Shown here one piece after another: positions 9,236-20,065 of a stretch of 64,000 bases of DNA; position 1 is the stretch's first letter, and each line of letters begins with the position of its first letter. The DNA lies in assembly GCF_036245865.1 (NCBI RefSeq), contig NZ_BTTW01000002.1, positions 310,001 to 374,000 of the forward strand, in the 5' to 3' direction. Source of the DNA: Corallococcus caeni. GTDB taxonomy: Bacteria > Myxococcota > Myxococcia > Myxococcales > Myxococcaceae. A program made the translations under genes and the position numbers. The notes under the pieces were generated by a model that ran no database searches, was not told where the DNA came from, and worked only from the letters and a program-made list of their open reading frames with translations.

Positions 9236-11802
9236 CCGCGCGGCAGCTCCACGGTGAAGGTGGAGCCCTCGCCCAGCACGCTCTCCACCTCGATGTGGCC
9301 GCCCATCGCCTCGACAATCTGGCGGGCGATCCACAGCCCCAGCCCGAAGCCGCCGTAGTTTCGCTCGGACACCGCGCGCTCGAAGCGGTGGAACAGGCGC
9401 GGCAGGTGCTCCTTCGCGATGCCGATGCCGCCGTCGCGCACCCGCAGCCGCGTCCGGTCGCCCTCCACGTCCAGCGACACGTGCACCGGGTTGCCCCGCC
9501 CGTACTTCAGCGCGTTGGAGAACAGGTTGGTGAAGACCTGATCCAACCGCAGCCGGTCCCACTGGCCGCGCACCTCCGGCGCCAGCGCCAGCTCCAGCGG
9601 CGTGCCCGAGCGCGCGTACTCCGGCTCGAAGCGCTCGGCCACCTCCCGCACCAGCGCCCCCAGCTCCATGGGCTGCAGCACCAACTCCAGCTTCCCCGCG
9701 CTCAGCCGCGACACGTCCAGCAGGTCGTTCACCAGCAGCGTCTGGCGCTTCACCTGCCGGTCCACCCGCTCCAGGCCGCGCTTGAGCCGCTCCAGGTCGA
9801 AGCTCGCCCCCGACCGCGCCAGCCCCGCCAGCAGGCTCTGCACCTGGAGCTGCAGCGCGCTGATGGGCGTCTTCAGCTCGTGGCTCGCGATGGACAGGAA
9901 CTCCTCGCGCAGGCGGATGGCCTGACGCGCGTCCCGGTAGAGGCTCGCGTTGTCCAGCGCCAGCGCCGCCCGCCGCGCCAGCTCCTGCGCCAGCGCCAGG
10001 TCCTGCGCGTCGTACGCCCGCTTCGACGTGACGAACGTCAGCGCCCCCAGGGTGTGCCCCCGCACCCGCAGCGGCACGCACAGGTACGCGCACGTCCCGC
10101 CGGCGCGCGCGCTCGTCGGGTCCCTCTCCGACAGCCCCGAGCGCGTCTCCGGCCTCCCGGACTGGATGACCCGCGCCACCACCGCGAGCCCCGGGGGCGG
10201 CACCTCTCCGTCCCCGCCCCCCGCCGTGGCCACGCAGCGCACGCCGCCGGACTCGTCCTCCAGGAACACGCCGCAGGCCTCCGCGTACTGCGGCACCGCC
10301 AGGTGCGCCACGCGCTCCAGCGTCTCCTCCTCCTCCAGGCTCCCCGCCAGCACGCCGCCGGCCTCCGCCAGGAAGCGCTGCGCCGCCTCGCCGCGCTGGC
10401 GCTCGGTGACGTCCACCATCACGCTCAGGCACTGCGGCGGGCCGCTCGCCGGGTGCACGCGCCCGGTCCACATGGCCACCTGCACCGCGCCGCCGTCGCG
10501 CCGCCGCGCCGCCAGGGGCGCTCCGTCCAGCACCGTGCCCCGCGTGGCGCGCTCCAGCCCGTGGCGGAACGCCTCCCAGTGCTCCGGCGGCACCGCCGGC
10601 AGCACCTTCCCCATCACCTCCTCCGCCGTCCACCCCAGCATCCGCTCCGCGGCCGGATTCCACAGCCGCACCGTGCCGTCCGGGTCCAACAGCATGATGG
10701 CCATGGGGCTCGCCTGGATGATGGCCTCCAGCGTGCCGTGCGCCTCGCGCAGCGCCGCCCGGGCGCGCTGCTCCCGCTCCAGCAGCCGCGCCCGCGCCAG
10801 CGCCTGCGCCGCGTGGTGCGCCACCAGCTGGAGGAAGGCCCGCTCGTCGTCGTCGAACCCGTGCGGCAGGCCGAAGGTGAACACCAGCGCCCCCAGCGCC
10901 CGCCCGTCCGCCACCAGCGGCAGGCACGCGGAAGAGGGCGCAGGCCGCTCCGACCCCGACAGCGCGTCCTCCGCCATCAGCCACACCGGCCGCGACTCGC
11001 GCAGCACCCGCGCCACCGGCGAGTCCCCTTCCAGGGGCAGCCGCTTCAGCCGCTCCGCCGCGTCCGGCGTGCAGCCCGCGCAGCGCAGCAGCGTGGCGCT
11101 CGTCGCGTCCGGCTCCACGCCCCACAGCGCCCCGGCCTTCGCGTCCGCCACCGCCAGCCCCTGCTCCAGCACCACCTCCGCCACGCGCGACGCGGTGAGC
11201 GCCTCCGACAGCTCCGCGGTGACGTGCTGCAGCCGCGCCAGCCGCCCCGCCGCCACCTCCGCCGCCTGCCGAGCCTGCCGCTCGGACGCGTAGGCCCGCG
11301 CCACGTCCAGCGCCAGCGCCGCCCGGTCCGCCAGCTCCTGGAGCAAGAGCTGCTCCCCGGACTCGAACGACGCGGGCTCCGGCGCCTCCCGCCACACCGT
11401 CAGGGTGCCCAGCGCCCGTCCCCGCGCCCGTAGCGGCAGCACCAGCACCGCCTCCACCCCCTGCGCCTCGCCCGTGTCCAGCACCTCCGCCGCCACGCCT
11501 TCATCCGCGCGCATCCGCTGGGAGAACAGCGCCTGCAGCCGCACCCGCGCCTCCGGCACCGCCGCCGCCGACGCCACCGTGCGCAGCCACAGCCCGTCCT
11601 CCGACAAGAGCCGCAGCGCGCACGCGGAGCCCAGGATCGGCACCACCAGCCCGCACAGCCGCTCCATCACCGCCGGGGGCTCCAACGACGCGTCCGCCAG
11701 CAGCCGCGACGCCTCCGCCAGCAGCGCCAGCCGCTCTTCGATCTCCGGAAGCCGCGCTCCGTACTGCCGCGCCTCCCCCAGCCTGGTTGCGACCATCGTC
11801 AT
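9232..11802 (-). CDS. Soluble GAF/PAS sensor histidine kinase
   Basis: 856 aa, no membrane segment. Order: GAF-like domain (about 40-180), second GAF (about 215-345), PAS (about 355-470, AIIQASPMAIMLLDPDGTVR), third GAF (about 480-615), HisKA with phospho-acceptor His in SIASHELKTPISAL (about 630), and HATPase_c with N box (NLFSNALKYG), G1 (DGGIGI) and G2 (GGFGLGLWIARQI). It should autophosphorylate on His in response to an unknown cytoplasmic signal; no response regulator is adjacent. The start at 11802 follows GGGGAG. Its stop shares the tetranucleotide CTAG with the convergent Cys-rich gene. Confidence 0.9.
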   Translation of the reverse strand: MTMVATRLGEARQYGARLPEIEERLALLAEASRLLADASLEPPAVMERLCGLVVPILGSACALRLLSEDGLWLRTVASAAAVPEARVRLQALFSQRMRADEGVAAEVLDTGEAQGVEAVLVLPLRARGRALGTLTVWREAPEPASFESGEQLLLQELADRAALALDVARAYASERQARQAAEVAAGRLARLQHVTAELSEALTASRVAEVVLEQGLAVADAKAGALWGVEPDATSATLLRCAGCTPDAAERLKRLPLEGDSPVARVLRESRPVWLMAEDALSGSERPAPSSACLPLVADGRALGALVFTFGLPHGFDDDERAFLQLVAHHAAQALARARLLEREQRARAALREAHGTLEAIIQASPMAIMLLDPDGTVRLWNPAAERMLGWTAEEVMGKVLPAVPPEHWEAFRHGLERATRGTVLDGAPLAARRRDGGAVQVAMWTGRVHPASGPPQCLSVMVDVTERQRGEAAQRFLAEAGGVLAGSLEEEETLERVAHLAVPQYAEACGVFLEDESGGVRCVATAGGGDGEVPPPGLAVVARVIQSGRPETRSGLSERDPTSARAGGTCAYLCVPLRVRGHTLGALTFVTSKRAYDAQDLALAQELARRAALALDNASLYRDARQAIRLREEFLSIASHELKTPISALQLQVQSLLAGLARSGASFDLERLKRGLERVDRQVKRQTLLVNDLLDVSRLSAGKLELVLQPMELGALVREVAERFEPEYARSGTPLELALAPEVRGQWDRLRLDQVFTNLFSNALKYGRGNPVHVSLDVEGDRTRLRVRDGGIGIAKEHLPRLFHRFERAVSERNYGGFGLGLWIARQIVEAMGGHIEVESVLGEGSTFTVELPRG

Positions 11803-12067
11803 GCGACTCCCCCCGTTGCATCCACCATGGGAACACGGCCCCGCCCGCGGCGCTCTGCGTCCCAGGTCCCGTCATCCCTGATTTCTGCGGATGCTCGACA
11901 CCCACCCACCGGAAGCGTTGGTGACGGGCACCCTCCTCGTTCCGCGGCCCGGCACCCTCGGGGGCATGGCGCCAGACGCGCACATGGGAGCACCTGGAGC
12001 GGTTGGAAACCAAAGGAGTGTCCAGGCTTCGGTTGCGGCGGGCCCGGGTTCGGCTAAAGCGGGGGCC

Positions 12068-13981
12068 GTGAACGCACCCTCGGAATCACCGGCCGCCCCC
12101 ACGGACGGGCCGGACTCTCCCAAACGCATCGCGATGCTGGCCCTGAGCGCGCTGGGCATCGTCTTCGGAGACATCGGCACCAGCCCGCTGTACGCCCTGC
12201 GCGAGTGCTTCACCGGCCCGCACGGCATCACCCCGACGCCGGCGAACGTGATGGGCGTGCTGTCGCTCATCTTCTGGTCGCTCATCATCGTCGTGTCGGT
12301 GAAGTACCTCCTCTTCGTGATGCGGGCGGACAACCGGGGCGAGGGCGGCATCCTCGCGCTCATGGCGCTGGCCATGCAGCGCCCCCGGGGCCAGGCGCAC
12401 CGCGCCCGGCCCGTGCTCATCACCCTGGGCATCTTCGGCGCGGCGCTGCTCTACGGCGACGGCCTCATCACCCCGGCCATCTCCGTGCTGAGCGCGGTGG
12501 AGGGCCTGAGCGTAGCCACGCCCGTCTTCGAGCCGTACATCATCCCCATCTCGCTCATCATCCTGGGGCTGCTGTTCCTCGTGCAGAGGAAGGGCACCGG
12601 CGGCATCGGCGCGGTGTTCGGCCCCTTCATGGCCCTGTGGTTCGTGGTCATCGCGGTGCTGGGGGTGAAGGAGCTCCTGCACAACCCCGCGGTGCTCTGG
12701 TCGCTGTCGCCCGTGCACGGCGTGCACTTCTTCATCGACAACGGGGGGCACGGCTTCCTGGTGCTGGGCGCCGTGTTCCTGGTGGTGACGGGCGGCGAGG
12801 CGCTCTACGCGGACATGGGCCACTTCGGCGCGGGCCCCATCAAGCGCGCGTGGTTCGCGCTGGTGCTGCCCTCGCTGGTGCTCAACTACCTGGGGCAGGG
12901 CGCGCTGCTCCTGCGCCACGCGGAGGCCGCCCGCAACCCCTTCTTCCTCCTGGCCCCCGACTGGGCCCGCTACCCGCTGGTGGCCCTGGCCACGGGCGCC
13001 GCCGTCATCGCGTCGCAGGCCCTCATCTCCGGCTCCTTCTCCATCACCCGCCAGGCCATGCAGCTGGGCTACAGCCCGCGCATGGAGGTGGTGCACACGT
13101 CCGCGGAGGAGATGGGGCAGATCTACCTGCCCGGCCTCAACGGGGTGCTGCTGGTGGGCGTGGTGGCGCTGGTGCTGGGCTTCGGCTCCTCCAGCCGGCT
13201 GGCGGCGGCGTACGGCATCGCCGTGACGACGACCATGGCCATCACCACGGTGCTCGCCTATGTGGTGGCCCGCGAGCGCTGGAACGTCGGCCGCGCCGTG
13301 GCCCTGCCCATCGCGGGGGTGTTCCTGCTGGTGGACCTGTCCTTCTTCGGCGCCAACGCGGTGAAGATTTCCGACGGCGGCTGGTTCCCGCTGCTGCTCG
13401 CCGTCTGCATCTTCACGCTGATGACCACTTGGAAGCGCGGCCGCGACATCCTCGCGGCCAAGCTGCGCGCGGCCAGCCTGGGCCTCAAGGACCTGCTGGG
13501 CAGCTTCGGGGACCACCCGCCGGTGCGCGTGCCCGGCACCGCCATCTTCATGACGGGCAACCCGGAGGGCACCCCGCCCGCGCTCCTGCACAACCTCAAG
13601 CACAACAAGATCCTCCACGAGCAGGTGGTGCTGCTCACCATCATCCCGGAGGAGATTCCCCACATCGTGGCCGGCGAGCGCGTGGAGGTGGAGCCCCTGG
13701 AGCAGGGCTTCGTGCGCGTCATCGCCCGCTACGGCTTCATGGAGAACCCCAGCATCCCGGACGTCCTCAAGCGCTGCCGGGAGAAGGGGCTCCAGTTCCA
13801 GCTCATGGGCACCAGCTTCTTCCTGGGCCGCGAGACCCTCATCCCCACCAAGAAGCCCGGCATGGCCGTCTGGCGCGAGGCCCTCTTCTCCTGGATGAGC
13901 CGCAACGCCCGCAGCGCCACCGCCTACTTCCGGATTCCCCCCAACCGCGTGGTGGAGCTGGGCAGCCAGGTGGAGCTGTAG
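12068..13981 (+). CDS. kup: Kup/Trk-type potassium uptake protein
   Basis: 637 aa, close to the 622 aa of E. coli Kup when the GTG at 12068 is used; an in-frame ATG at 11966 would add a 34-residue tail that is not family-like. The signature ALGIVFGDIGTSPLYAL is at the N-terminus, followed by about 12 membrane helices (for example SLIILGLLFLVQRKG, GGEALYADMGHFG, ISGSFSITRQAMQLG) and a C-terminal cytosolic domain (FMTGNPEGTPPALLHNLKHN). Kup carries K+ with H+ across the inner membrane, low-affinity and important at low pH or high osmolarity. It stands alone, divergent from the kinase at 9232-11802. Confidence 0.93.
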   Translation: MNAPSESPAAPTDGPDSPKRIAMLALSALGIVFGDIGTSPLYALRECFTGPHGITPTPANVMGVLSLIFWSLIIVVSVKYLLFVMRADNRGEGGILALMALAMQRPRGQAHRARPVLITLGIFGAALLYGDGLITPAISVLSAVEGLSVATPVFEPYIIPISLIILGLLFLVQRKGTGGIGAVFGPFMALWFVVIAVLGVKELLHNPAVLWSLSPVHGVHFFIDNGGHGFLVLGAVFLVVTGGEALYADMGHFGAGPIKRAWFALVLPSLVLNYLGQGALLLRHAEAARNPFFLLAPDWARYPLVALATGAAVIASQALISGSFSITRQAMQLGYSPRMEVVHTSAEEMGQIYLPGLNGVLLVGVVALVLGFGSSSRLAAAYGIAVTTTMAITTVLAYVVARERWNVGRAVALPIAGVFLLVDLSFFGANAVKISDGGWFPLLLAVCIFTLMTTWKRGRDILAAKLRAASLGLKDLLGSFGDHPPVRVPGTAIFMTGNPEGTPPALLHNLKHNKILHEQVVLLTIIPEEIPHIVAGERVEVEPLEQGFVRVIARYGFMENPSIPDVLKRCREKGLQFQLMGTSFFLGRETLIPTKKPGMAVWREALFSWMSRNARSATAYFRIPPNRVVELGSQVEL

Positions 13982-14017
13982 TCCCGGCGGAGGTCCCGGG
14001 CCTGCCGCGCCGGGACT
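13980..14017 (+). terminator. Hairpin after kup, candidate terminator
   Basis: Perfect 10-bp stem AGTCCCGGCG / CGCCGGGACT with an 18-base loop, beginning on the last base of the kup stop codon. There is no T-run, so it would act as a Rho-aided or strongly structured terminator. Confidence 0.5.
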
Positions 14018-14391
14018 TCACCCCGTGAGTAGAAAATCTATTCAGCCCACACTGCGCGTGTTTTCCCGGACTTGGGCCGATTTTGGCCTTCTAAGCTCCT
14101 GAAAACACATGGGTAGGATTTTTGACCAGGGGGTTAAACAGACCCATGGGTGTCGGGCACTGGCTGCTACACAGCCCTTTACGCAGGGGCTTGCCTGCTC
14201 CAGATTGCACCTCCTCCCTCCGTTTTTTCCGGTTCACATAGAAAAATACGGCGGGGCAGCAACACTTTCGCCGATGAATCGAGAATCTTTTCGCGGGGCA
14301 GAGAAAAGTACTGTCCCAGCGAAATAGAACTCGGTTACCCTGCGGCCAGGTGTCCCCCGGCACCCGGCGTCCGAAACGAGGTCAGACCCCC
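14018..14391. other. Intergenic region, lower GC, no gene seen
   Basis: About 370 bases between the kup hairpin and the next gene. It is visibly richer in A/T than its surroundings (runs such as GTTTTTTCC and GAAAAATACG) and carries the self-complementary ACCCATGGGT near 14140. Short open frames here lack Shine-Dalgarno sites and coding bias. It probably holds the promoter of the gene at 14392, but no convincing -35/-10 or -24/-12 was found. Confidence 0.4.
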
Positions 14392-15405
14392 ATGCTCCAG
14401 GCCATCGCCCCCGCCCCCGTGTCGTCCCCGGTTTCCCCGGTGAAGTCGGTCATGCCGTGGATGGCCGAGCCCCGGATGCCGCTGTCGGACGCGGCGCCGT
14501 ACACGGTGCTGAGCGCTCAGGAGCTGTACCCGCGCATCTGCGTGCGGGACCCGTACTTCGCGCTGAAGGACGTGACGGTGCTGCCGGGTGAGGTGGTGGC
14601 GCGCGTGCCGGTGCAGATGGCGCCGGACGCGGAGGCGATGCCGCTGGGCCTGGGCGAGGCGGGCCGGCACCTGGCCATCCTGGGCTCGTGCGGCGCGGCG
14701 CTGGTGGCGCCCAAGGACGGGCAGCACTTCTACCTGGCCAGCGCGGCGCGCGGTCAGTGGCTGCAGCCGTCCGCGCAGGAGCGCGCCACGGACATGCTGT
14801 GGGCGCTGGCGCAGGCGGAGTACACGGGCAAGCGCACCTGCACGGCGCGCACGCTGCTGTCCTCGTCGGACGGCACGCCGCTGTTCCGGCTGGAGGTGGA
14901 CTACAACGTGCTGTCCGCCGCCGCCTTCACCCGCCTGTTCGGCGAGGCGCGCCAGGAGATGCGCCGCGAGCCGCGCCCCGCGGACACCGTGCAGCGCACC
15001 CCGGAGGAGTGGGCGAAGCTGCGGCAGAACCCGTACAGCAAGCCGCTGGAGCTGCGGGACTTCCAGGCGGACGGCGACAGCCTGCGCTCGTCGCTGGTCG
15101 TCACCCCGGAGCTGTGCAAGGGCCACTTCGCCATGCACCCGGTGATGCCGGTGGCCGTCGTCGCGGGCGGCATGACGCGCATGGCGACCACGCTGGGCCG
15201 CGACCTGGAGCGCAACGCCGAGGCCCGCTTCGTGGCGAAGGACGTGAAGCTGTCCGCGGACAGCCTGGCCTACGCGGGCCAGACGGTGGTGTTCGGCGCG
15301 CGCCGCACCCGCGTGCGCGGCGCGGACCACACCTTCGCCTGCACGGCGTCCGTGGGCGAGCGCGTGGTGGCGCAGCTGGACGTGACCTACACCCGCGTCG
15401 ACTGA
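14392..15405 (+). CDS. Hotdog-fold (FabZ-like) protein of unknown role
   Basis: 337 aa, no signal peptide. The C-terminal third reads like a FabA/FabZ-type hotdog domain: GHFAMHPVMPVAVVAGGMTRM aligns by eye with the GHFPgxPvmPGVL...Q signature, followed by strands with an FVAKDVKLS and VVAQLDVTY pattern. The His of GHF is kept. The upstream two-thirds may hold a second diverged hotdog. Family members dehydrate or bind 3-hydroxyacyl thioesters; the missing Gly/Glu at the helix leaves activity doubtful. Start ATG 14392 has GAGG about ten bases upstream. Confidence 0.55.
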   Translation: MLQAIAPAPVSSPVSPVKSVMPWMAEPRMPLSDAAPYTVLSAQELYPRICVRDPYFALKDVTVLPGEVVARVPVQMAPDAEAMPLGLGEAGRHLAILGSCGAALVAPKDGQHFYLASAARGQWLQPSAQERATDMLWALAQAEYTGKRTCTARTLLSSSDGTPLFRLEVDYNVLSAAAFTRLFGEARQEMRREPRPADTVQRTPEEWAKLRQNPYSKPLELRDFQADGDSLRSSLVVTPELCKGHFAMHPVMPVAVVAGGMTRMATTLGRDLERNAEARFVAKDVKLSADSLAYAGQTVVFGARRTRVRGADHTFACTASVGERVVAQLDVTYTRVD

Positions 15406-15463
15406 AGCACCGTGGCCTGACGCTCACCTGGACTTCTGGCGACGCGCGGCCCCGCGTCCCGCT

Positions 15464-16045
15464 TCAGGCCCACTCGATGTCGTAGTCCACCCGGTCGATG
15501 CCCTGCGGCTTCGCGGTGGCCTTGCCCGTCAGTCCCAGCACCTTGAGCGAACCGGTGAGGATGCCCACGTGGTACGCGGGCGGCATCATGTCCCGGCGCA
15601 TGCGCAGGGTGCCGGACTTGGGCCCCGTGGTGAGGTACTCGCGGTTGCCGTAGGACACCGCCGCGCTGTACGCCATCTGCGCGCCCGCGAAGAGCTTCTG
15701 CGGATCCCCCCGGGAGATGATGCCGAACACCAGCATCCCGGGCCCCGTGGAGTAGCGGGTGATGCTCACCTCGCCGCACGCGTGGAACACCGCGTCCGTC
15801 GGGCCGAGCGCGCCCTCCAGCAGGTCCGCCGCGTTGTACAGCAGCGTGAGGAACTCCCGGGCCGGGTACGAGCGCAGCTCCGCGTAGTCGTGGTTCAGCT
15901 CCCCCACGCGCAGCGTCTCCATCCCGGTCGCGCCCGCGTGCTGCTGCACCAGGCCGAAGACGGACTTGAAGATGAGGCCGCGGATGGAATCCCCCGGCTG
16001 GAGGCTGGCGATCCGGGCGGCGAGTTCGGCCTTGTCCGACGGCAT
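15464..16045 (-). CDS. DUF2378 / TIGR02265 family protein
   Basis: 193 aa, cytoplasmic. The pattern GDSIRGLIFKSVFGLVQQHAG at the N-terminus, the central LLYNAADLLE...VFHACGEVSI and the C-terminal VGILTGSLKVLGL match the myxobacterial paralogous family TIGR02265 (DUF2378), known in dozens of copies in Myxococcus and resembling heme-NO-binding-associated folds. Function is unknown. The ATG at 16045 has AAGGAG nine bases upstream; a TTG three codons earlier is less likely. The gene faces the hotdog gene tail to tail. Confidence 0.85.
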   Translation of the reverse strand: MPSDKAELAARIASLQPGDSIRGLIFKSVFGLVQQHAGATGMETLRVGELNHDYAELRSYPAREFLTLLYNAADLLEGALGPTDAVFHACGEVSITRYSTGPGMLVFGIISRGDPQKLFAGAQMAYSAAVSYGNREYLTTGPKSGTLRMRRDMMPPAYHVGILTGSLKVLGLTGKATAKPQGIDRVDYDIEWA

Positions 16046-16158
16046 GACTTCCAACTCCTTGGTTCACGGGCGAACCCGGGAGGTAGCTTAACGGCCCCCT
16101 CTCCCCTGTCGACAAAGCCTTCACCCGGCGTGACAGCGGCCCTGATGGGAGGCGTGGT

Positions 16159-16896
16159 TCAGCGCTCGTCCAGCAGCACCGGCGCGAAGCCGGCCGCGTC
16201 GCATGACGCGAGCACGTAGCGCACGCCCGCCCGGTCACCGGTGAAGCCCGCGGGGATGCCGCTCGAGTGCAGGTGGCCGTACACGCAGACCTTGGGCGCG
16301 AACGCTTCGATGGGGGCGCTGAAGGCGGTGGCCCGCTCGTTCGCGTACACGGGCGGGAAGTGCACCGCCACGATGCGGGTGAGCGGCGTGGGGTGCGCGG
16401 CCTCCTTCTTGAGCGCGTCCTCCAGCGACGTGGCCAGCCGGCGCGTCTCCCGCTCCACGTAGCCGGAGTCCCCCTGCTCGTCGCCCATCTCCCCGCCGGG
16501 CATGGGCGGCGCTTCCGGCGCCGTCCACAGCCGCGTGCCCGCGATGACCCACGGCCCCAGCACCACCGCGTTGTTGTGCAGGAAGCCCTCCAGCGTGCGG
16601 AAGGGCTCCAGCAGCTTGCGCAGCTTGGACGCGGAGTCGCCCCACCAGTAGTCGTGGTTGCCGCGCACCAGCACCTTGCGCCCCGGCCGCGCGTCCAGCC
16701 ACGCCAGGTCCTCCATCACCTCGTGGGCGCGGGTGGCCCAGGAGATGTCGCCCGCGACGATGACCGCGTCCTCCGGCCGCACCCTCTCATCCCACGCGCG
16801 CTGCAGGGGCAGCGGGTGGTCCGTCCAGCCGAAGCGGTGCATGTCCTTCTGCCGGGTGGAGGGCAGGTGCGTGTCGCCAATGCCGAAGAGCCGCAT
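16159..16896 (-). CDS. Calcineurin-like metallophosphoesterase
   Basis: 245 aa. All metal-binding motifs are present in order: GDTHL (D-x-H) near the N-terminus, GDISW, GNHDYWW, VAVHFPP and C-terminal GHLHSSG. This is the binuclear-metal phosphoesterase fold acting on phosphomono- or diesters; the substrate cannot be told. The ATG at 16896 starts directly at the first beta strand (MRLFGIGDTHLP), so the longer open frame upstream is not used. It is probably cytoplasmic. Confidence 0.88.
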   Translation of the reverse strand: MRLFGIGDTHLPSTRQKDMHRFGWTDHPLPLQRAWDERVRPEDAVIVAGDISWATRAHEVMEDLAWLDARPGRKVLVRGNHDYWWGDSASKLRKLLEPFRTLEGFLHNNAVVLGPWVIAGTRLWTAPEAPPMPGGEMGDEQGDSGYVERETRRLATSLEDALKKEAAHPTPLTRIVAVHFPPVYANERATAFSAPIEAFAPKVCVYGHLHSSGIPAGFTGDRAGVRYVLASCDAAGFAPVLLDER

Positions 16897-17011
16897 GATG
16901 CTGGCGTATAGCGGATGGCCCGCCCCGTGTCGGCCCTTCCCGCACGTCCCCGCCCGGACGGCCTTCCCCCCTGGGTCCGCCAAGGGTTCAAATAGTGATT
17001 AATACAAGAAA

Positions 17012-17034
17012 TGATGTAACAATCCGTTACGTCA
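17012..17034. promoter_or_regulatory. Inverted repeat, candidate operator
   Basis: TGATGTAAC-AATCC-GTTACGTCA: 9-bp arms matching at 8 of 9 positions around a 5-base spacer, in the A/T-rich part of the region between divergent genes. Size and symmetry suit a dimeric regulator; no regulator gene is adjacent. Confidence 0.45.
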
Positions 17035-17232
17035 CGGATGTCCTGAAACACGGCAGTGCGGCATCCATGCACCATGCCGGACTCCGCGTGTAGACGGGAG
17101 GCCAAGACATGTAGGTAATTCCGTGATTTCAGGTGTTTGAGGTCGCGAGGAGAATCGCGCGCTTCGTGCGAGTGGAGCATGCATGCACCGGTCGCGGAAG
17201 AAAACTGGACGAAGGTGATGGGCTGGAAGGGG

Positions 17233-17249
17233 CTGGCACGCATGGTGCT
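17233..17249 (+). promoter_or_regulatory. Candidate sigma-54 promoter of the amidase gene
   Basis: CTGGCACG-CATG-GTGCT keeps the GG-N10-GC core and differs from consensus at the first T of TTGC and at the purine after TGGCACG. It lies 80 bases upstream of the amidase ATG. Confidence 0.45.
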
Positions 17250-17328
17250 GAGAAGGCGGCTCCAGCCGTCTCCGTGGGAAAGCGGGGGCGGGCCGTGGAG
17301 TCCCTCCCCCGATTTTTGGAGTCCCTTC

Positions 17329-18942
<1,614 letters not shown>

Positions 18943-18946
18943 CGTG

Positions 18947-20065
18947 ATGCACGGGGGCCTTGAACGGCATGCGCGTTCCGGGCCCTCGCGGGCACGGTGG
19001 GGGTGGGCCGTGCTCGTCTTGCTGGGCGCCATGGGCTGTCAGGGCCGCTGCGGCGGCGCTGCCACGGTCCCGGCGCCCGGCGCCCTGTCGGAGGCGGAGC
19101 GGCGGGCCCTGCCGGGCACCATCGTCTTTCTCTCCGAAAGGGCGGGGCAAAAGGACGTCTGGCGGGTGACGCCCGCCGGAGAGGAGACGCAGGTCACCTC
19201 CGCGCCGGAGGACGAGTACCCCGGCCCGCCGTCGCCCGACGGCCGCACGCTGCTGGTGATTGCGTCGGGTGAGGCGAGCGGGCGCGTCTTCCAGCAGCTG
19301 CGGGTCCAGCCGCTCGCCGGGGGGCCTTCCGTGGCGCTGCATCCGCCCCGGCCCCGCGCGCGCAACGCGAGCTGGGCGCCGGACGGCACGTGGCTGGCGG
19401 TGGAGTCCGACGCGCAGGGCTTCAGCGACGTGGTGCGCGTGCGGCCCACGGCGAACGCGGTGGACACGCCATTGACGCACGTGAAGGCGGGCTGCTTCGA
19501 GCCCGCGGTGTCACCGGACGGCACGGAGGTGGCGTGCGTGTGCAGTGGTGAGGGGGACCCGGAAGTCTACGTCTTCCGCGCGGACGGCACGGGCGAGCCC
19601 CGCCGCATCACCACGTTCTACATGGAGGACCGGACGCCGCAGTGGAGTCCGGACGGGAAGTGGCTCGCGTTCGTGAGCAACCGCGAGCGCAAGGAGCGCG
19701 TGTACCTGGTGCGGCCGGACGGCGCGGACCTGCGGGCCCTGTCCGGCGAGGGCTTCGCGGGCGACGAGCGCGAGGCGGTCTTCAGCCCGGACGGCAAGCG
19801 CGTGGCGTACGTGGCCCGGCTCGAGGACGGCAAGAGCCGCATCTGGGTGGCGGACGTGGCGGGCGGCGCGCCGGTGGCGCTGACGGACGGCCAGCACCGC
19901 GACGACATGCCGGCGTGGAGCCCGGACGGCAAGGCGCTGGTGTTCGTCTCCGAGCGCGACGGCGACACCGACCTGTACCTCATGCGCCCGGATGGCACGG
20001 GCCAGACGCGGCTCACCACGGCGAAGGGCGCGGACTGGCTGCCGCGCTGGTTCACGCCGCGCTAG
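18947..20065 (+). CDS. TolB-like beta-propeller lipoprotein
   Basis: 372 aa. A Cys at the end of the hydrophobic segment (AVLVLLGAMGCQGRC) marks a lipoprotein. Six WD40-like PD40 blades follow, each with a motif such as SPDGRTLLVIAS, SPDGTEVACVC, SPDGKWLAFVS, SPDGKRVAYVA and SPDGKALVFVS. These propellers mediate protein-protein contacts in the periplasm; it lacks the TolB N-terminal domain, so it is not TolB itself. It starts 4 bases after the amidase stop (a GTG at 18944 is an alternative) and probably shares its transcript. Confidence 0.85.
   Translation: MHGGLERHARSGPSRARWGWAVLVLLGAMGCQGRCGGAATVPAPGALSEAERRALPGTIVFLSERAGQKDVWRVTPAGEETQVTSAPEDEYPGPPSPDGRTLLVIASGEASGRVFQQLRVQPLAGGPSVALHPPRPRARNASWAPDGTWLAVESDAQGFSDVVRVRPTANAVDTPLTHVKAGCFEPAVSPDGTEVACVCSGEGDPEVYVFRADGTGEPRRITTFYMEDRTPQWSPDGKWLAFVSNRERKERVYLVRPDGADLRALSGEGFAGDEREAVFSPDGKRVAYVARLEDGKSRIWVADVAGGAPVALTDGQHRDDMPAWSPDGKALVFVSERDGDTDLYLMRPDGTGQTRLTTAKGADWLPRWFTPR

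Larger units (their letters stand above)
16897..17328. other. Divergent intergenic region with regulatory signals
   Basis: 432 bases between the phosphoesterase and the amidase. The first part is locally A/T-rich (16989-17025) and holds a good inverted repeat; the second part holds a sigma54-like promoter; both are listed separately. No gene with a ribosome binding site was found, and the open frame from 17137 is simply an extension of the amidase frame. Confidence 0.5.

Noticed and set aside
8189..11395. Very long open frames antisense to the histidine kinase, including one of about 1068 codons
   Set aside because: Low-complexity Gly/Ala/Arg translation, no domain, no start site; the real kinase frame on the same stretch has clear domains. 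Such frames arise from GC-rich third-position bias.
12205..14028. Open frame of 607 codons overlapping kup in another frame
   Set aside because: Low-complexity shadow; Kup signature lies in the chosen frame.
14091..14363. Small open frames in the gap after kup
   Set aside because: No binding site, no signal or domain, composition like non-coding DNA.
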